A DNA stretch of 64,000 nucleotides from Lotus japonicus (Eukaryota > Streptophyta > Magnoliopsida > Fabales > Fabaceae). Made by a program: the position numbers and the translations under genes. The notes under the pieces are model-generated. The model searched no databases. It was given only the letters and a program-made list of their open reading frames with translations, and was not told where the DNA came from. This document shows positions 53,888 through 64,000 of the stretch, one piece after another (position 1 is the first letter of the stretch; each line of letters opens with the position of its first letter). Location: positions 42,150,066 through 42,214,065 of the forward strand of contig NC_080042.1 of the NCBI RefSeq assembly GCF_012489685.1, given 5' to 3'.

Positions 53888-55233
53888 CATATGGTGGGAA
53901 CCTCTGTTTTTATTTATCGATGTAAATTATGCTCCTTTCATGGATGCATCATTCTTCATTACACTCTTAAACTCTGGGAGGGACTTCAATGTGTTGGTAG
54001 ATGCAATTGGTTTATTTGTCCTTGGAATAAAAGGTGGTACCAAGAGCCGAAGAAATAAAAGATATTTTTTCATTGCAACTTATACGCTTCTTGTAATTTA
54101 TTTTTGGGGAGGGTTGCTATTCACTAAAAGGGCATTATTATTGGTGACCCTTAAATTTTTGTAAAATCTGAAAAGACCTTTACTATTTTTGTTGTCCGCT
54201 CTTTTAAACTGTGTCACGTTCGTCTGTCAAAGTACAACACCGTCACACTTTAAAGTGTGTTACTACCGCTCTTTATAGTGTGAAAGCAATTTAAGACAAA
54301 ATTATACATCATTTATCAGAGAGGTCGTTGCAACCGCCAAAAGTGCTCCTTCACACAAGAAAATGAAGAGCTTCGGCGATTCTTTCCCTCTTACAGTGGT
54401 AATTTTTCTCATTTCGATTGCCCATGTGTTAAATTTTATTTCTTTTTCATATGAGGTTATATCTTGTGGTTGTGGATTGAGGTGTATGAATGGGGTACTT
54501 AGATGTACTTTCATGTTGGTTGAGGGATGTTTCATGGGTGCATGATGCATTGGATTTCATACACCATTAATGAATTTCCTTCTTCTTTAGAAACCTAGGC
54601 ACGATTGCCTTTGAGTTAAGCTTCAATCTTCTCCGGCGCCACCACGGCCAAATTCACCGGCGACGAAACCTCCAGTTTCGAGCCCATACATACCAACATG
54701 AGCCTCTTCTCGTTCTTCTTCTACACCTCCTTCAGCGCCTCTACTTCACCCAATTCAGAACCCTCTGAGATGCGAAAATCGTCCAGGTTCCTCACGGGAA
54801 TGATGGGAGCTTGCTTCGTGTAGGTGGGTGGAGAGAGTCGGAGAATAGTGGCGAGGAGAAGGGGAAGAACATCATCGTTTCGTTTCTGGGTGATGAAGAG
54901 AATGGAAGAGAACAGGGAAAAAGAGGGTCAAGTGAGTGTTTTAATAAATGAATTAATCTGAACCATTTATTTTGATCTAATAGCTAATAATTATTCCTCT
55001 CGTTTCCCACTATAACACACTTCTCTCACCTAATATGCTCCATATATATATATATATTAAAAAGTTAAGCATGTGTTATCATACGCATGAAAACTCTAAC
55101 ACCACGTAAAAAAGTAAGTTTAAAATTCAATTCTAATTTAATTTATGTTAACCGATTAATACTTTTTTCAGCATGAATTTATCTTAACCTGAGAACCAAC
55201 AGTAAAATATTATTATCCTTTAGTTCACAACGA
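53888..55233. other. 3' UTR of the DnaJ gene, then intergenic
   Basis: The 3' UTR probably ends shortly after AATAAA at 54026 or 54053. Bases 54100-55233 hold no gene I can support. A GC-richer patch at 54600-54910 has short broken frames on both strands. The rest is AT-rich, with a (TA)n run near 55043. Confidence 0.6.
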
Positions 55234-55306
55234 GCACCCATGGCCTAATGGATAAGGCGCTTGACTTCTAATCAAGCGATTGTGGGTTCGAGTCCCACTG
55301 GGTGTG
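55234..55306 (+). tRNA. trnR-UCU (nuclear): tRNA-Arg (anticodon UCU)
   Basis: A 73-base cloverleaf: acceptor GCACCCA with TGGGTGT, D-arm words TGGCCTAATGG, anticodon stem CTTGA/TCAAG around loop CTTCTAA (anticodon TCT at 55267-55269), T arm GTGGG TTCGAGT CCCAC, discriminator G. TTTT follows at once as Pol III terminator. No intron and no encoded CCA, as in nuclear tRNA genes. Internal A and B boxes are intact, so it is probably functional. Confidence 0.95.
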
Positions 55307-55901
55307 TTTTTGTGTTTTTCTGATATCAAACTAATTTTAATATTGAATCTACTTTTTTTTTTTGGGTTACAAATGGAAAGAAAAAGAAAATGCAGAAAAA
55401 CAAGTCTAAGTTAAAGCATTCTAAACCTGCAAAGCAACCAAACACGCTGCGCAGCGGCTTCTCTCGAAGCTTGGCGAGCCAATGAGTCTGTTGTAACGTT
55501 TCGCACCTAGACTTTTGACTAGCTGGAGGGATGAAAAGCTCTAGCTTTATCAAGTTTAGGGACTTCTTTCATCACAAAATTTGTATAGGGACGAATACCA
55601 ATATTCGGCAATAGTTCAAGGACTAATAACATATTTTTCCCTTATTTTTTTTTTGTTCTAAACAACATTTAATTCATAATATTAATTCTTTAATCAATGC
55701 AACTATTATTAAAAATAATATTTATGAGAGTTAAAAAAAAATACTTATGCACCAAAAGTGTATAATAATTACACCGTTAATTAAGAGTGTTCATCAGTTC
55801 AGATTGATTCGATGATCTAAACCAAACTTATCAAGTTGGGTCGGATTTAAGGGATTAATTGGTTCACTTTATGTTAAATATGAAGCAAACAAATCGTAAT
55901 C
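55307..55901. other. Intergenic, possible LINE tail
   Basis: A T-run at 55351-55362 followed by GGGTTACAAATGG could be the poly(A) end of a minus-strand LINE piece reaching to about 55555. No duplication found to prove it. The rest is AT-rich with nothing recognised. Confidence 0.35.
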
Positions 55902-56242
55902 TGTAACATCCCGATCTGACGACTGGCCTCACGGTAACAACACGAGTCTTTTCAGTGCACTTTGTCCTCACTCGCGCACTTCCCGGAAAAACTTCCCAGG
56001 AGGTCACCCATCATAATATTGCTCCAAGGCTAGCACACTTAACCATGGAGTTCTTATGAGTTGGGCTCCCGAAAAGAAGTTGCAAATTGTTGTCATGAGT
56101 AGTACCAATCAAATCTTTTATGCCCTCCTCAACTGTATAGTCCATCCCTATACAGTCTCGGAATACCTCTTGTGTCGGGTGTGGTGCGTCCCTCCACATA
56201 GAAGGCGATCAATCCTCGCCCTTCTCAGCTCAGGGCGTCACA
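55902..56242 (-). mobile_element. Cassandra solo LTR carrying 5S rRNA-like sequence
   Basis: 341 bp from TGTAACATCC to GGGCGTCACA, flanked by a perfect 5 bp duplication TAATC (55897-55901 and 56243-56247). On the minus strand the LTR contains about 110 bases resembling 5S rRNA, including GATGGGTGACCTCCTGGGAA, the 5S internal promoter C-box region. Cassandra is the known terminal-repeat-in-miniature (TRIM) element whose LTRs carry 5S sequence. A related copy is at 60176-60583. Confidence 0.9.
55985..56095 (-). promoter_or_regulatory. 5S rRNA-like segment with Pol III internal control region
   Basis: Minus strand: the segment running into TTGGGAGCCC-type text, then GAACTCCATGGTTAAGTGTG (A-box side) and GATGGGTGACCTCCTGGGAA (C box). 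It follows the order of a plant 5S gene but with many changes, so it is Cassandra-derived and not a 5S gene. Confidence 0.7.
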
Positions 56243-56439
56243 TAATCGGTTTGATTGTAGTTTTTTTTTGTCTTTCACTCAAACCAATCACTTGATTATT
56301 TCTCTCCCCCACATTTGTATTATTTTAACTCTTTTTTATTTTATTTTTTAAAATTATTTTAACTTTGTCAATTTGGTTATAAGTTTCTTATGCTATATTT
56401 ATTATCCAATTTCATTAATATATTTTGAATAAAAAGGTT

Positions 56440-57888
56440 GGGAAATGGGAGGCCTTTAACATACACAAGTAAAAACTTGTGTAAAGTTACACAAGCACCT
56501 TTTGACTCATTGTAGTAGGTTTCCAGGTTTTTATTTTAAAAAATAATTCAAAAAACATATTTATTAGTGAATTAGTTAAAAATGTAATTAAGGATTTAGG
56601 TTAATCTCATCACCATCTTCAATCTTTCATCATATATCTTCATCATCTAACAACACAAGACCCAGGAAACTAAATTTATTCACCATCAACTATATCATTC
56701 TTTCTTCATCTTTATTCTCCAACAACAGAAAAAACTGAAAATAAACAAATTATTAATTATCATCTTCATTATTCTAGAATGAACAACCCATTACAATCAA
56801 TAAAAAACTAAAAAATACAAGAACAGGGGAGGATGAGAGAACCAGGGAAGGTTCACGAACAACCTGGAACCCATTTGCTATTATTTCAACTGTCAAACAC
56901 AAGCTCCACCAGATTCCAAAATTGAATCACTAAACCCAACAAACACCAGATTATGAGAAATATCACCTCCCCAGATTATGAGAAATTTAAATAAAAAAAA
57001 TCTATTCTTTCTTATCATTTAACTCTGTGTGTATCTTCTCTTCTTCCCCAAGCTCTATCTTGCAACCTTCTTCTATTTTTCAGATCTGGAAATCAACATC
57101 CATAATCCTCATCAGCGGATCTGAATCATAGGCAAACAAATTGTGGAAAAAAAAAGAAAACAAAATTGATGTTTAAGAAGATTTAATGGATCTTATAAAT
57201 CTGGAGATTTGGAAGATGATGAGGATACCTTGCTTGGACGAAGGATTTGAAGATGGGAGGGAATTAACAGTGAGACCCAGCGGCGGTGGTTGTGGGAGAT
57301 AGCGACCATGCTCGAAGTTGCCGTCGTTTGCCTCTACACGCCCCACCGACTGCGAAACCTAGATGTGAACGGGGACGGTGGATCTTCAAATTGAGGGAGG
57401 GGGTTCTTCGCACCAGACCCTCAGCCACCGCGCCGCTCCTCACTATCGTGTCTCGTGCCACCGCGGAAATAACCATGTGGGGCCAGCACTTCAACTACCC
57501 AGTAACCACCACCGCTTCACTCCACGCAGATCTGAAACTGGAAGTGGAGGAGGGAGAGGGTGTTATGGTCGCCAGGAAATGCGCCGACGGAGGAGAAGGA
57601 GAGAGGGCAAGGGTTGTGCTTGGAGGAAAGGGTTGTGGTGGGGTGCATGGTGGTTGATGGGAGGGATTTGTGGTGGAGAGGAGGTCTGGAGTAGATTTAA
57701 AGAAAAGATGAACATGTGAGAGAAATGTTTTTGAAATTTTCTGATGATTAAAGGATTAATGATTGATTAAGAAAATAAGTATTTTTATTTTTATTTTTAT
57801 AAAAAAACCGGAAAACCTCCTGCACCAGGTAAAAATGTGTTTGTGTAACTGTGCACAAGTTTTTACTTGTGTATATTAAAGATTTCCC
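56440..57888. mobile_element. MULE-like element with long inverted termini and a GC-rich interior
   Basis: The left end (GGGAAAT, then TTTAACATACACAAGTAAAA, then CTTGTGTAAAG) recurs inverted at the right (57790-57888), giving arms of about 90 bases. No target duplication is clear. Bases 57250-57660 are much more GC-rich than the surroundings and hold a 123-codon frame (57286-57657) with no recognisable domain. That is compatible with a captured gene fragment, or with the GC-rich non-coding filler common in such elements. Confidence 0.5.
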
Positions 57889-58613
57889 TATAAATGACTT
57901 GACTTATATTACCAATAAGGTCTAACATAGTTGATAGATAATTGAGCCACCACCTATGGCGAAGACCAGAACCCGAGTAATTTCTAAACATGAGAGGCTA
58001 AATCCAAATTTTAATCAGACAATGGATAAAAGTCAAACTTCACATATTATCAGAGACTAAAAGTTTAATTAACCATATTTCTAATTACAAAACATAGTAA
58101 ACCATGTTATATAACTTCTTTAGATAATAAAACATCTTAACTGAATCATCTTCGACCCCTTTTCACTCATTTCTAGATTCATCCTATGCTCATCAATAAT
58201 TTGCTTATGTGCATGGAATGTTTCCCAAGATGAACCTGTGTGCCTCCTCTTTTACTTCTCTTTTTTATGAACAATCACCTGTCCAAATCAGCCTCGGTCA
58301 AGGTGATGTTAATGTTAGGTGGATCAGACCCATTTAATTGGCCCATATGTTAGCGTCGATTAATTTGTTGCTGAAGTTCAAAATCTCTGCCAAAGAGTGC
58401 TAAAGTACGTTTCGATTGATGAAATAAAATGAAATGATACGGAATGAAACACAAAGGAATAGAGTGTAGTTAAAACCCTATACCATTGTATAAGTATTTT
58501 ATGATGTATAAGTATTTTATGATGCTGGGGAGGAAATTTACCATTCCATTATTTGAGTAATGGACGGAGTGGTATGAGTAATTATTTATTTTCTTTATTA
58601 CTCTTGCTTAAAA
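57889..58613. other. Intergenic, nothing recognised
   Basis: AT-rich, no ORF, tRNA or repeat structure that I can support. Confidence 0.6.
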
Positions 58614-58628
58614 AAAATTATCGTTAAT

Positions 58629-58776
58629 TTTTTTTTTTTTGAGAGCAAAAGAGATTTATTCAATAATAATCGAATGAGGAAACAACCCACAAAGAAGGAA
58701 ACAACCACCAACCCAACAAAGGACCAAAAACAACCATCCAAAAGAAAAAAGCGCAGCCAACCTAACACCCAAAAGG
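58629..58776 (-). mobile_element. 5'-truncated LINE-type retroposon (148 bp)
   Basis: Starts on the plus strand with a T-run (a poly(A) tail on the minus strand) then GAGAGCAAAAGAGATTTATT. Flanked by 15-base near-duplicates, AAAATTATCGTTAAT at 58614-58628 and AAAATTTTCTTTAAT at 58777-58791 (13 of 15 alike). This is the pattern of target-primed insertion. Confidence 0.65.
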
Positions 58777-59226
58777 AAAATTTTCTTTAATAACTTCAGT
58801 CAACCCTAGAATGACTTCTTCATCACTACCAGGGAAGGACATGACTTGTACACAAGAAAAATTACCAGAACATGACTTTTATCTGTGACAACATCAGTAT
58901 TAAAAGTAGTGAACCTATGACATTTTTTATTTGAAACATAAAGTTCTCCACCATAGCATTATTTGCTGATTGTTTATGGTTACGGGAGGAAAATTTATTT
59001 GATGATTGTTTAAGCGTAAATGACCTTATTGCTCACAGAAAGAATTAAAACTTTTGGTCCTTAGAACTTAACATGCAGGGTTGAAGTGATTTAAGCTTTA
59101 TATCCATAGTTCACTTTATAGATAAAAATAATTGACTCATCCAGCACCCAATTCACATCATTGGAACTCTTGAGAATGGGTGAAAGTTGATCGAATAATA
59201 ACTGCAAGGTGAAAGTGGGGAATTAC

Positions 59227-60127
59227 TGTTGTGCCTTTGAGCATAGTTATCTACATTTTAGCAAAGTTAGTTTTCTGTGTGCCAAGATGTGGGGCAAGAT
59301 GTTGTAACATCGTACCGGTGACATTTGTTCCTGAGAACATGTTGTGGGTTTAGCTGATTTATTCTAGAAGTTTTGTTGTGATTTCATAATTACCAAGGTA
59401 GGGTAATTGGAGAAGCTTCTGTGCGCCGCTCAAGAAATATATCAAGTGTGATCAAATCGATTTCAGAAGATTTGATTTGAAGATTAACTGTGGAAGTTTT
59501 TATCGGTTATCCAAATCTTAAATGATAAGATTTGTTGTAGATTTGTTGAAGATTAACTTCCTGTTTTATGTACGGACTCTTTGTTCGTTCAAGCTCATCG
59601 AAGACAAAGCCTGAAGAACTGATATTTAAGAAGACCAAAACCTAACTTCTAGGTGTGCTTCGTGTGCGTGATTAGGGTTGTTTTTCTCTCAGCAACTTTA
59701 TGTCCTTGTATTAGCTAAGGGTTGTTTGTGTAGTTGTTTGATCTTGAGATCTGTCTTTACTCTTGTGTGTAAGAGATTAATCACTGTGACAGTGATTGTG
59801 TGAGAAAGTGAGAGAGGCTCTCATACTTAGGGGAAGACTAAGTAATAACCACAGGTAGGAATAAGTAGAAAAGGCAGTGAACATGAGCTGTACGTTCAGT
59901 TAAGACCTTTTGTGTACTTGATTCTCTGTAATGGTGGATTATCTTTCTTGGGTGAAAACCCTCCAGGCGTAGGTGATATTGCACCGAACTGGGATACCAA
60001 TCTCTTGTGTCTATTTTGCTATTTCTGGTCTTTAACTTGCATATTCAAACATTGATAATTGCAACTTGTTGTACAAGATGTCTTAGACATCGTGTAGAAC
60101 ATCTGTCCTACAAGTGCCAGAATTTCA
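59227..60127. mobile_element. Solo LTR (901 bp)
   Basis: TGTTGTGCC to AGAATTTCA, flanked by ATTAC (59222-59226) and GTTAC (60128-60132), a 5 bp duplication with one change. Absent from copy B at the matching point (near 62579). Text such as GGGTGAAAACCCTCCAGGCG near its end is typical of plant copia LTRs. No internal domain is present, so unequal recombination probably removed the rest. Confidence 0.75.
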
Positions 60128-60175
60128 GTTACAAAGGAGGTTACCAAGGGATGAGTAGCTCAAATGGTTGAGCTA

Positions 60176-60583
60176 TGTAACATCCCGATCTGACGACGAC
60201 TGGCCTCACGGTAACAACACAAGTCTTTTCAGTGCGCTTTGTCCTCACTCGCGCACTTCCCGGGAAAACTTCCCAGGAGGTCACCCATCACGATATTGCT
60301 CCAAGGCAAGCACACTTAACCATGGAGTTCTTATCAGTTGGGCTCCCGAAAAGAAGTTGCAACTTGTTGTCATGAGTAGTACCAATCAAATGTTTTATGC
60401 CCTCCTCAACTGTATAGTCCATCCCTATACAGTCTCGGAATACCTCTTGTTCGGGTGTGGTGCGTCCCTCCACATAGAAGGCGATCAATCCTCGCCCTTC
60501 TCAGCTCAGGGCGTCACAGGCCCACCAACTTCCGCTTGGTTCGTCCTCGAACCACACCGTACTGGCAGAGGTCGGCTCTGATA
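60176..60583 (-). mobile_element. Cassandra insertion with one LTR (5' LTR missing)
   Basis: LTR 60176-60518 (TGTAACATCC to GGCGTCACA, with the 5S-like segment), then 65 bases of internal domain ending, on the minus strand, at TATCAGAGCC, i.e. within the tRNA-Met primer site. A perfect 5 bp duplication AGCTA flanks the whole (60171-60175 and 60584-60588), and copy B shows the empty site GAGCTAAATG. So the inserted unit itself lacked the 5' LTR. Confidence 0.85.
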
Positions 60584-60975
60584 AGCTAAAGGTAATTGTA
60601 GGTAAAAGATGGGGATTTGAACTCTTGAAAAGAGATAATTTGTACTAATTTACTAACAACTAGATATTATACCCGTGCGTTGCACGGGTTTACTTACAAT
60701 ATTTTTTAACATTATATAAAAATTATTATAGTTTAACTAAATAAAAATTAAAATATTTTTTAATTATAAATAAAAAATTGTGTTAAGACATTTAAATAAA
60801 TATTATTATAGTTCTTTTTGTATAAATAATTAATATTACTCAAATTTAATTATTAGCATGGAAATCATTTTAACAATTAAATTATTTATTTATTTAATAA
60901 TATGAAAAATAATTAATTTAATTTAAAATATTTAATTTTCGTAAAAAATGTTAAGTAATAAATGTTTAATGTCAT

Positions 60976-61033
60976 GTTGAGAGGGGTTGTTTATCAACAT
61001 TTCGTATATATTATATATATTTTGCTTTAAAAA
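60976..61033 (+). mobile_element. Tiny retroposon insertion (58 bp) inside the Helitron
   Basis: GTTGAGAGGGGTTGTTT at its left and an A-run at its right, flanked by a perfect 15-base duplication AATGTTTAATGTCAT (60961-60975 and 61034-61048). The same text occurs near 43355, so this is the extreme 3' end of a LINE or SINE family inserted by target-primed reverse transcription. Confidence 0.75.
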
Positions 61034-61379
61034 AATGTTTAATGTCATAAAATAAGTTTTAATATCATTTTTTATATTTTTTTATCTGGAAAATCATTTA
61101 CTCTGACATGTCAAGACCAAGAAGTGATAACTTAAATAGCCTTTTGATAAAAAAATAGTCTAAAATATTATCTTATGAATTTAATTTTTTTCAACTTATT
61201 TGGTTTACGAATGTTTTCTCATAGCCAATAGCCGTGATACTAATCCCTTGAGGCTCTACGATCACGTTAAGTGAATAGACCAGACCTCTTACAACTAACA
61301 TTTATTCAACTTTGACCATTATTATTTTTCTCTATTATGCTTCATCGAGTAATTTTTACTAATATATCAAAATACCTTT

Positions 61380-62275
61380 TACCGGCATTTGTTTTTCAAC
61401 TTTAAAATTTTTATCCATATTATTTATTATTAATTAATTTTTATTTTTAATATTTGTCAAATGCAAAACTAAAGATAATTTCATATTTTTTTAAGTTTTT
61501 GAATGTTGTTATTTAATGTAATTAGTTGAATTTTTTTGACAATACAATTTTTTTTTAGTTTTTAATTTTTTTTAATATAATTATTACAAAGAAAATTTAT
61601 TATTTCTTAATGTATTTGAATACAAAGGTATGAGAGTCTTATGATTTAATGTAAAAGTCAAGTCTCATTTACATATAAATATAATTTTTTTTTAATTTTA
61701 AAACTATTTTATCTAAATTATTTGTTAGTTAGAATTATTTTCTTATTGAATTGAATTTTTAATATTTGTGAAATACAAAACTCAAGTAAATTTTAAGTTT
61801 ATGAATTATGTTATTTAATGTAAGTAGTTGAATAGTTTTTGACAATATAAATTTTTTAATTTTAATTTTATTATTTTTTAATATATTTGTTACATTTTTT
61901 TTGTTTTGTTTGGATGCTTTTAATATAATGCAACACTTGAGTTTTGCTTATGTATTTATAGAAGATAGATAGATATATGGAAGATAGATAGATTTAAATT
62001 TATTTTATATTATTTATTAATAAATATTTATTTATTATTTATTTTAATTTATAATATTTTTCAAATGAAAAGCTCAAGTAAATTTTAAGTTTATGAATGT
62101 TGTTATTTAATATAAGTAGTTGAATAGTTTTTTATTATATAATTTTTTTTTTCAGTTTTTAATATATTAAATATTTTTTGTTATTTTTTAATGTATTTAA
62201 TATAAATGTATGAGAGCTTTATGGTTTAATGCATTTAATACATGCAAAAACTCAAGTCTACTTTACATATATAGA
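61380..62275. repeat. Imperfect AT-rich tandem repeats inside the Helitron
   Basis: Three units of about 300 bases share the words TTATGAATGTTGTTATTTAA, AGTAGTTGAATAGTTTTT and TATGAGAGCTTTATG (or close variants). The copies differ by many indels. Confidence 0.6.
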
Positions 62276-62444
62276 TATATTAGCATTTTCCTATAAAACA
62301 AATGAAGGAGGATACCATGAATAATTATATTTTTGATATTTAATTAAATAATTAGTTGATTTTTATTCACAGCTTTGAGAACAAAGCTAAAAAGGAGACA
62401 TAGCTGGGAAATGTTATTAGTAACAACAAAAAGCTAATCAGTTG

Positions 62445-62775
62445 AATTAAACTTTATATCCGTTCACTTTCTAGATAAAAATAATTGACTCATCCAGCAC
62501 CCCATTCACAACATTGGGACTCTTGAGAATGGGTGAAAGAATGATCGAATATTAACTGCAGGGTGAAAGTGGTTAGTTATGAAGGAGGTTACCAAGGGAT
62601 GAGTAGCTCACATGGTTGAGCTAAATGTAATTGTAGGTGAAGGGTCAGGAAGTGAACCCTTGAGAAGGAATAATTTGTACTAATTTACTAACAATTAACA
62701 TTTACCTATAAAACAAATGAAGGAGGATACCATGAGTAAATTAATATTTTCATAATTCAATTAAATAATCAGTTT
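62445..62775 (+). repeat. Repeat copy B, uninterrupted
   Basis: Aligns with the pieces of copy A in the same order and direction, separated from it by about 80 bases. It gives the unoccupied target for the solo LTR, Cassandra and Helitron insertions. It carries the tRNA-like words TAGCTCACATGGTTGAGC and GTGAACCCTTG. Confidence 0.75.
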
Positions 62776-62966
62776 TCTTTCCATTTCTTTCCATCCAAAT
62801 TTGGGGGGCAAATCTCAAGTAAAGCTATGGAGCATGATGGAACTTGGACCATAACTTACCATTCCCTTCCATCACATTTTAAATAAAAAAACAATGGAAC
62901 CCTCTCTCCTTCCAAACCACTCCACTGCTCTCCTTCTCCCCTCCCTCAATCCAAACAAACCCTTAA

Positions 62967-64000
62967 CTAGTATTGATCCTGCGCCATGCACAGATGAAAT
63001 AAGAGTACTTGTCGACATACATTAGACTTCTCCATATTTCATTTCTCGTTTTTCTTTTTTAAATACATGTATCACCTATTTAAGTTTTTTTTTCTAATCC
63101 TAATTATATTTTAATTATATTTTTTTTCTAATTTTTTATGCTTTGGATCAATATAACAAAACCATTTTAATCTTCCAGATGTATATACGAAAAGATAAAA
63201 TATAAGATTTTTGAGTTAATTTCCAAATCAATCCTTGAAAACTATTTGATGAGTAAAATACACTTACCCCCCTCAAGGTTTGCTAGAAAAACACTCCACC
63301 CCATTCTTATTCAAAATATACACTCCACCCCACTCATTTTATCATGTTAACTCCATCCAAAAGATGCTAACGGAATATTCCATTCAAATCAAAATTATTT
63401 AATGTAAACTTATTTTTCCATTTCTTTTTTTTTCTTGTTATGTTTTATTTTATTTTTTTTCAAAAAAAAACCTCACTTTCAAATAAAAATCGTTTAACGT
63501 CAGTTCCATTTAAAAAAAAAAACGTTAGTTTCAACAAAAAAGAATGTAACATCACAATTACTAGTAATACCCAGTTTATAAAGATTTTTATAAATAGTGA
63601 ATTATATAAAAATATTTCGAAATTAATTTCATACTAATTCAAATTTCACCAAATAAATACTAATTAAATTTCTTTTTCCTAGATTTATAAAAAAATGTTG
63701 CTTATGAATTCATTGAGTAATGTATGAATATTATTTAATAAAATTCTCTTATCATATATCAATAACATCCCTCATTTTCAATTACTAAAAGTAATATATA
63801 CTTTAACATTTAACATGTTATAACCAACGCGATCATATTATCCAAATTAATTAATTAATTAAAATAATAATATAACTTTATATTCTTTTATGGAGTGGAA
63901 GTTTAACGTACTTTTACCATAAGTTTTAATTTAAAACTATTTCATACATATTTATTCTTGAATTATTTTATAAAATGGTTACTTTATATACCAGCTCCAA
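62967..64000 (-). mobile_element. Helitron-type 3' end (second copy), body extends right
   Basis: Minus strand: hairpin CTGTGCATGGCGCAG, then GATCAATACTAG ending at 62967, followed by T in the host. Same arrangement as the Helitron at 60660. The body to the right is AT-rich with no ORF; the 5' end is not identified and may lie outside the window. Confidence 0.45.

Larger units (their letters stand above)
60660..62275 (-). mobile_element. Non-autonomous Helitron (1.6 kb)
   Basis: On the minus strand it starts TCTATATATG (at 62275) and ends with a hairpin CCCGTGCAACGCACGGG, then TATAATATCTAG, the CTRR terminus, at 60660. It is inserted between A and T, without duplication, as Helitrons are; copy B lacks it. 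The interior is very AT-rich with three imperfect tandem units of about 300 bases near 61490, 61800 and 62090 and no Rep/helicase ORF. Confidence 0.75.
59085..62365 (+). repeat. Repeat copy A, interrupted by three insertions
   Basis: The pieces 59085-59226, 60128-60175, 60584-60659 and 62276-62365 align in order with the uninterrupted copy at 62445-62775. The inserts are a solo LTR, a Cassandra derivative and a Helitron. The shared sequence contains TAGCTCAAATGGTTGAGC and GGGGATTTGAACTC, like tRNA A and B boxes, so the host repeat may include a SINE. Confidence 0.75.

Noticed and set aside
55985..56095. A 5S rRNA gene
   Set aside because: Sequence has drifted far from 5S and it sits inside a Cassandra LTR with its own target duplication.
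57286..57657. 123-codon ORF as a host gene
   Set aside because: No domain, no introns or regulatory context, and it lies within inverted transposon termini. Kept only as a possible captured fragment.
60155..60175. A real tRNA gene at TAGCTCAAATGGTTGAGC
   Set aside because: Only A- and B-box-like words are present; the stems do not form, and both repeat copies show the same defects. More like a tRNA-derived SINE.

Overview
This is plant nuclear DNA from a eudicot, probably a legume; the family is inferred from the style of the retrotransposons and cannot be proved here. Evidence for a plant: a seven-coding-exon gene for a plastid-targeted DnaJ protein, a nuclear tRNA-Arg(UCU), and nested LTR retrotransposons of plant lineages (Sirevirus-type Ty1/copia, Tekay-like and Reina-like Ty3/gypsy, Cassandra), with hAT, MULE-like and Helitron elements. 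Two runs of exactly 100 N (14615-14714 and 33021-33120) are scaffold gaps of unknown size.

Bases 1-37883 are almost wholly retrotransposon. A plus-strand Sirevirus fragment (1-2676, resumed at 14134-14614) is interrupted by an 11.5 kb Tekay-like gypsy element (2677-14133, minus) with near-identical 3.58 kb LTRs and a gutted interior. After the first gap lies a near-complete 12.1 kb Sirevirus (14791-26928, minus) with gag, pol, a long extra sense ORF with a putative plant transposon domain, and a small antisense ORF with its own TATA box. A pol-deleted relative (26929-31856, plus) abuts it head to head and sits in a third Sirevirus fragment (31857-32823). That fragment is cut by a gypsy-type LTR start next to the second gap. 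A fourth copy (33121-37883, minus) follows.

Bases 37884-41640 hold DNA transposons: a small inverted-repeat element, a 528 bp hAT MITE, and a long-armed fold-back element with a 920 bp hAT element nested inside (8 bp target duplication). Bases 41641-54090 are the one clear host gene, a DJA5/DJA6-type chloroplast DnaJ (438 aa by my exon model). Its third intron contains a 5.4 kb Reina-like gypsy element with LTRs that look identical, a 5 bp target duplication and one intact 1577-aa gag-pol ORF.

Bases 54091-64000 are gene-poor: a tRNA-Arg, a Cassandra solo LTR carrying 5S rRNA-like sequence, a MULE-like element, LINE scraps, and a layered repeat locus. In that locus an uninterrupted copy (62445-62775) reveals three insertions in its sister copy (59085-62365): a solo LTR, a one-LTR Cassandra and a Helitron. 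A second Helitron end starts at 62967.

The most unusual signal is the antisense ORF kept in Sirevirus copies. It is open at 130 codons in two elements and as a 68-codon remnant in a diverged third, and it always faces the extra sense ORF tail to tail.
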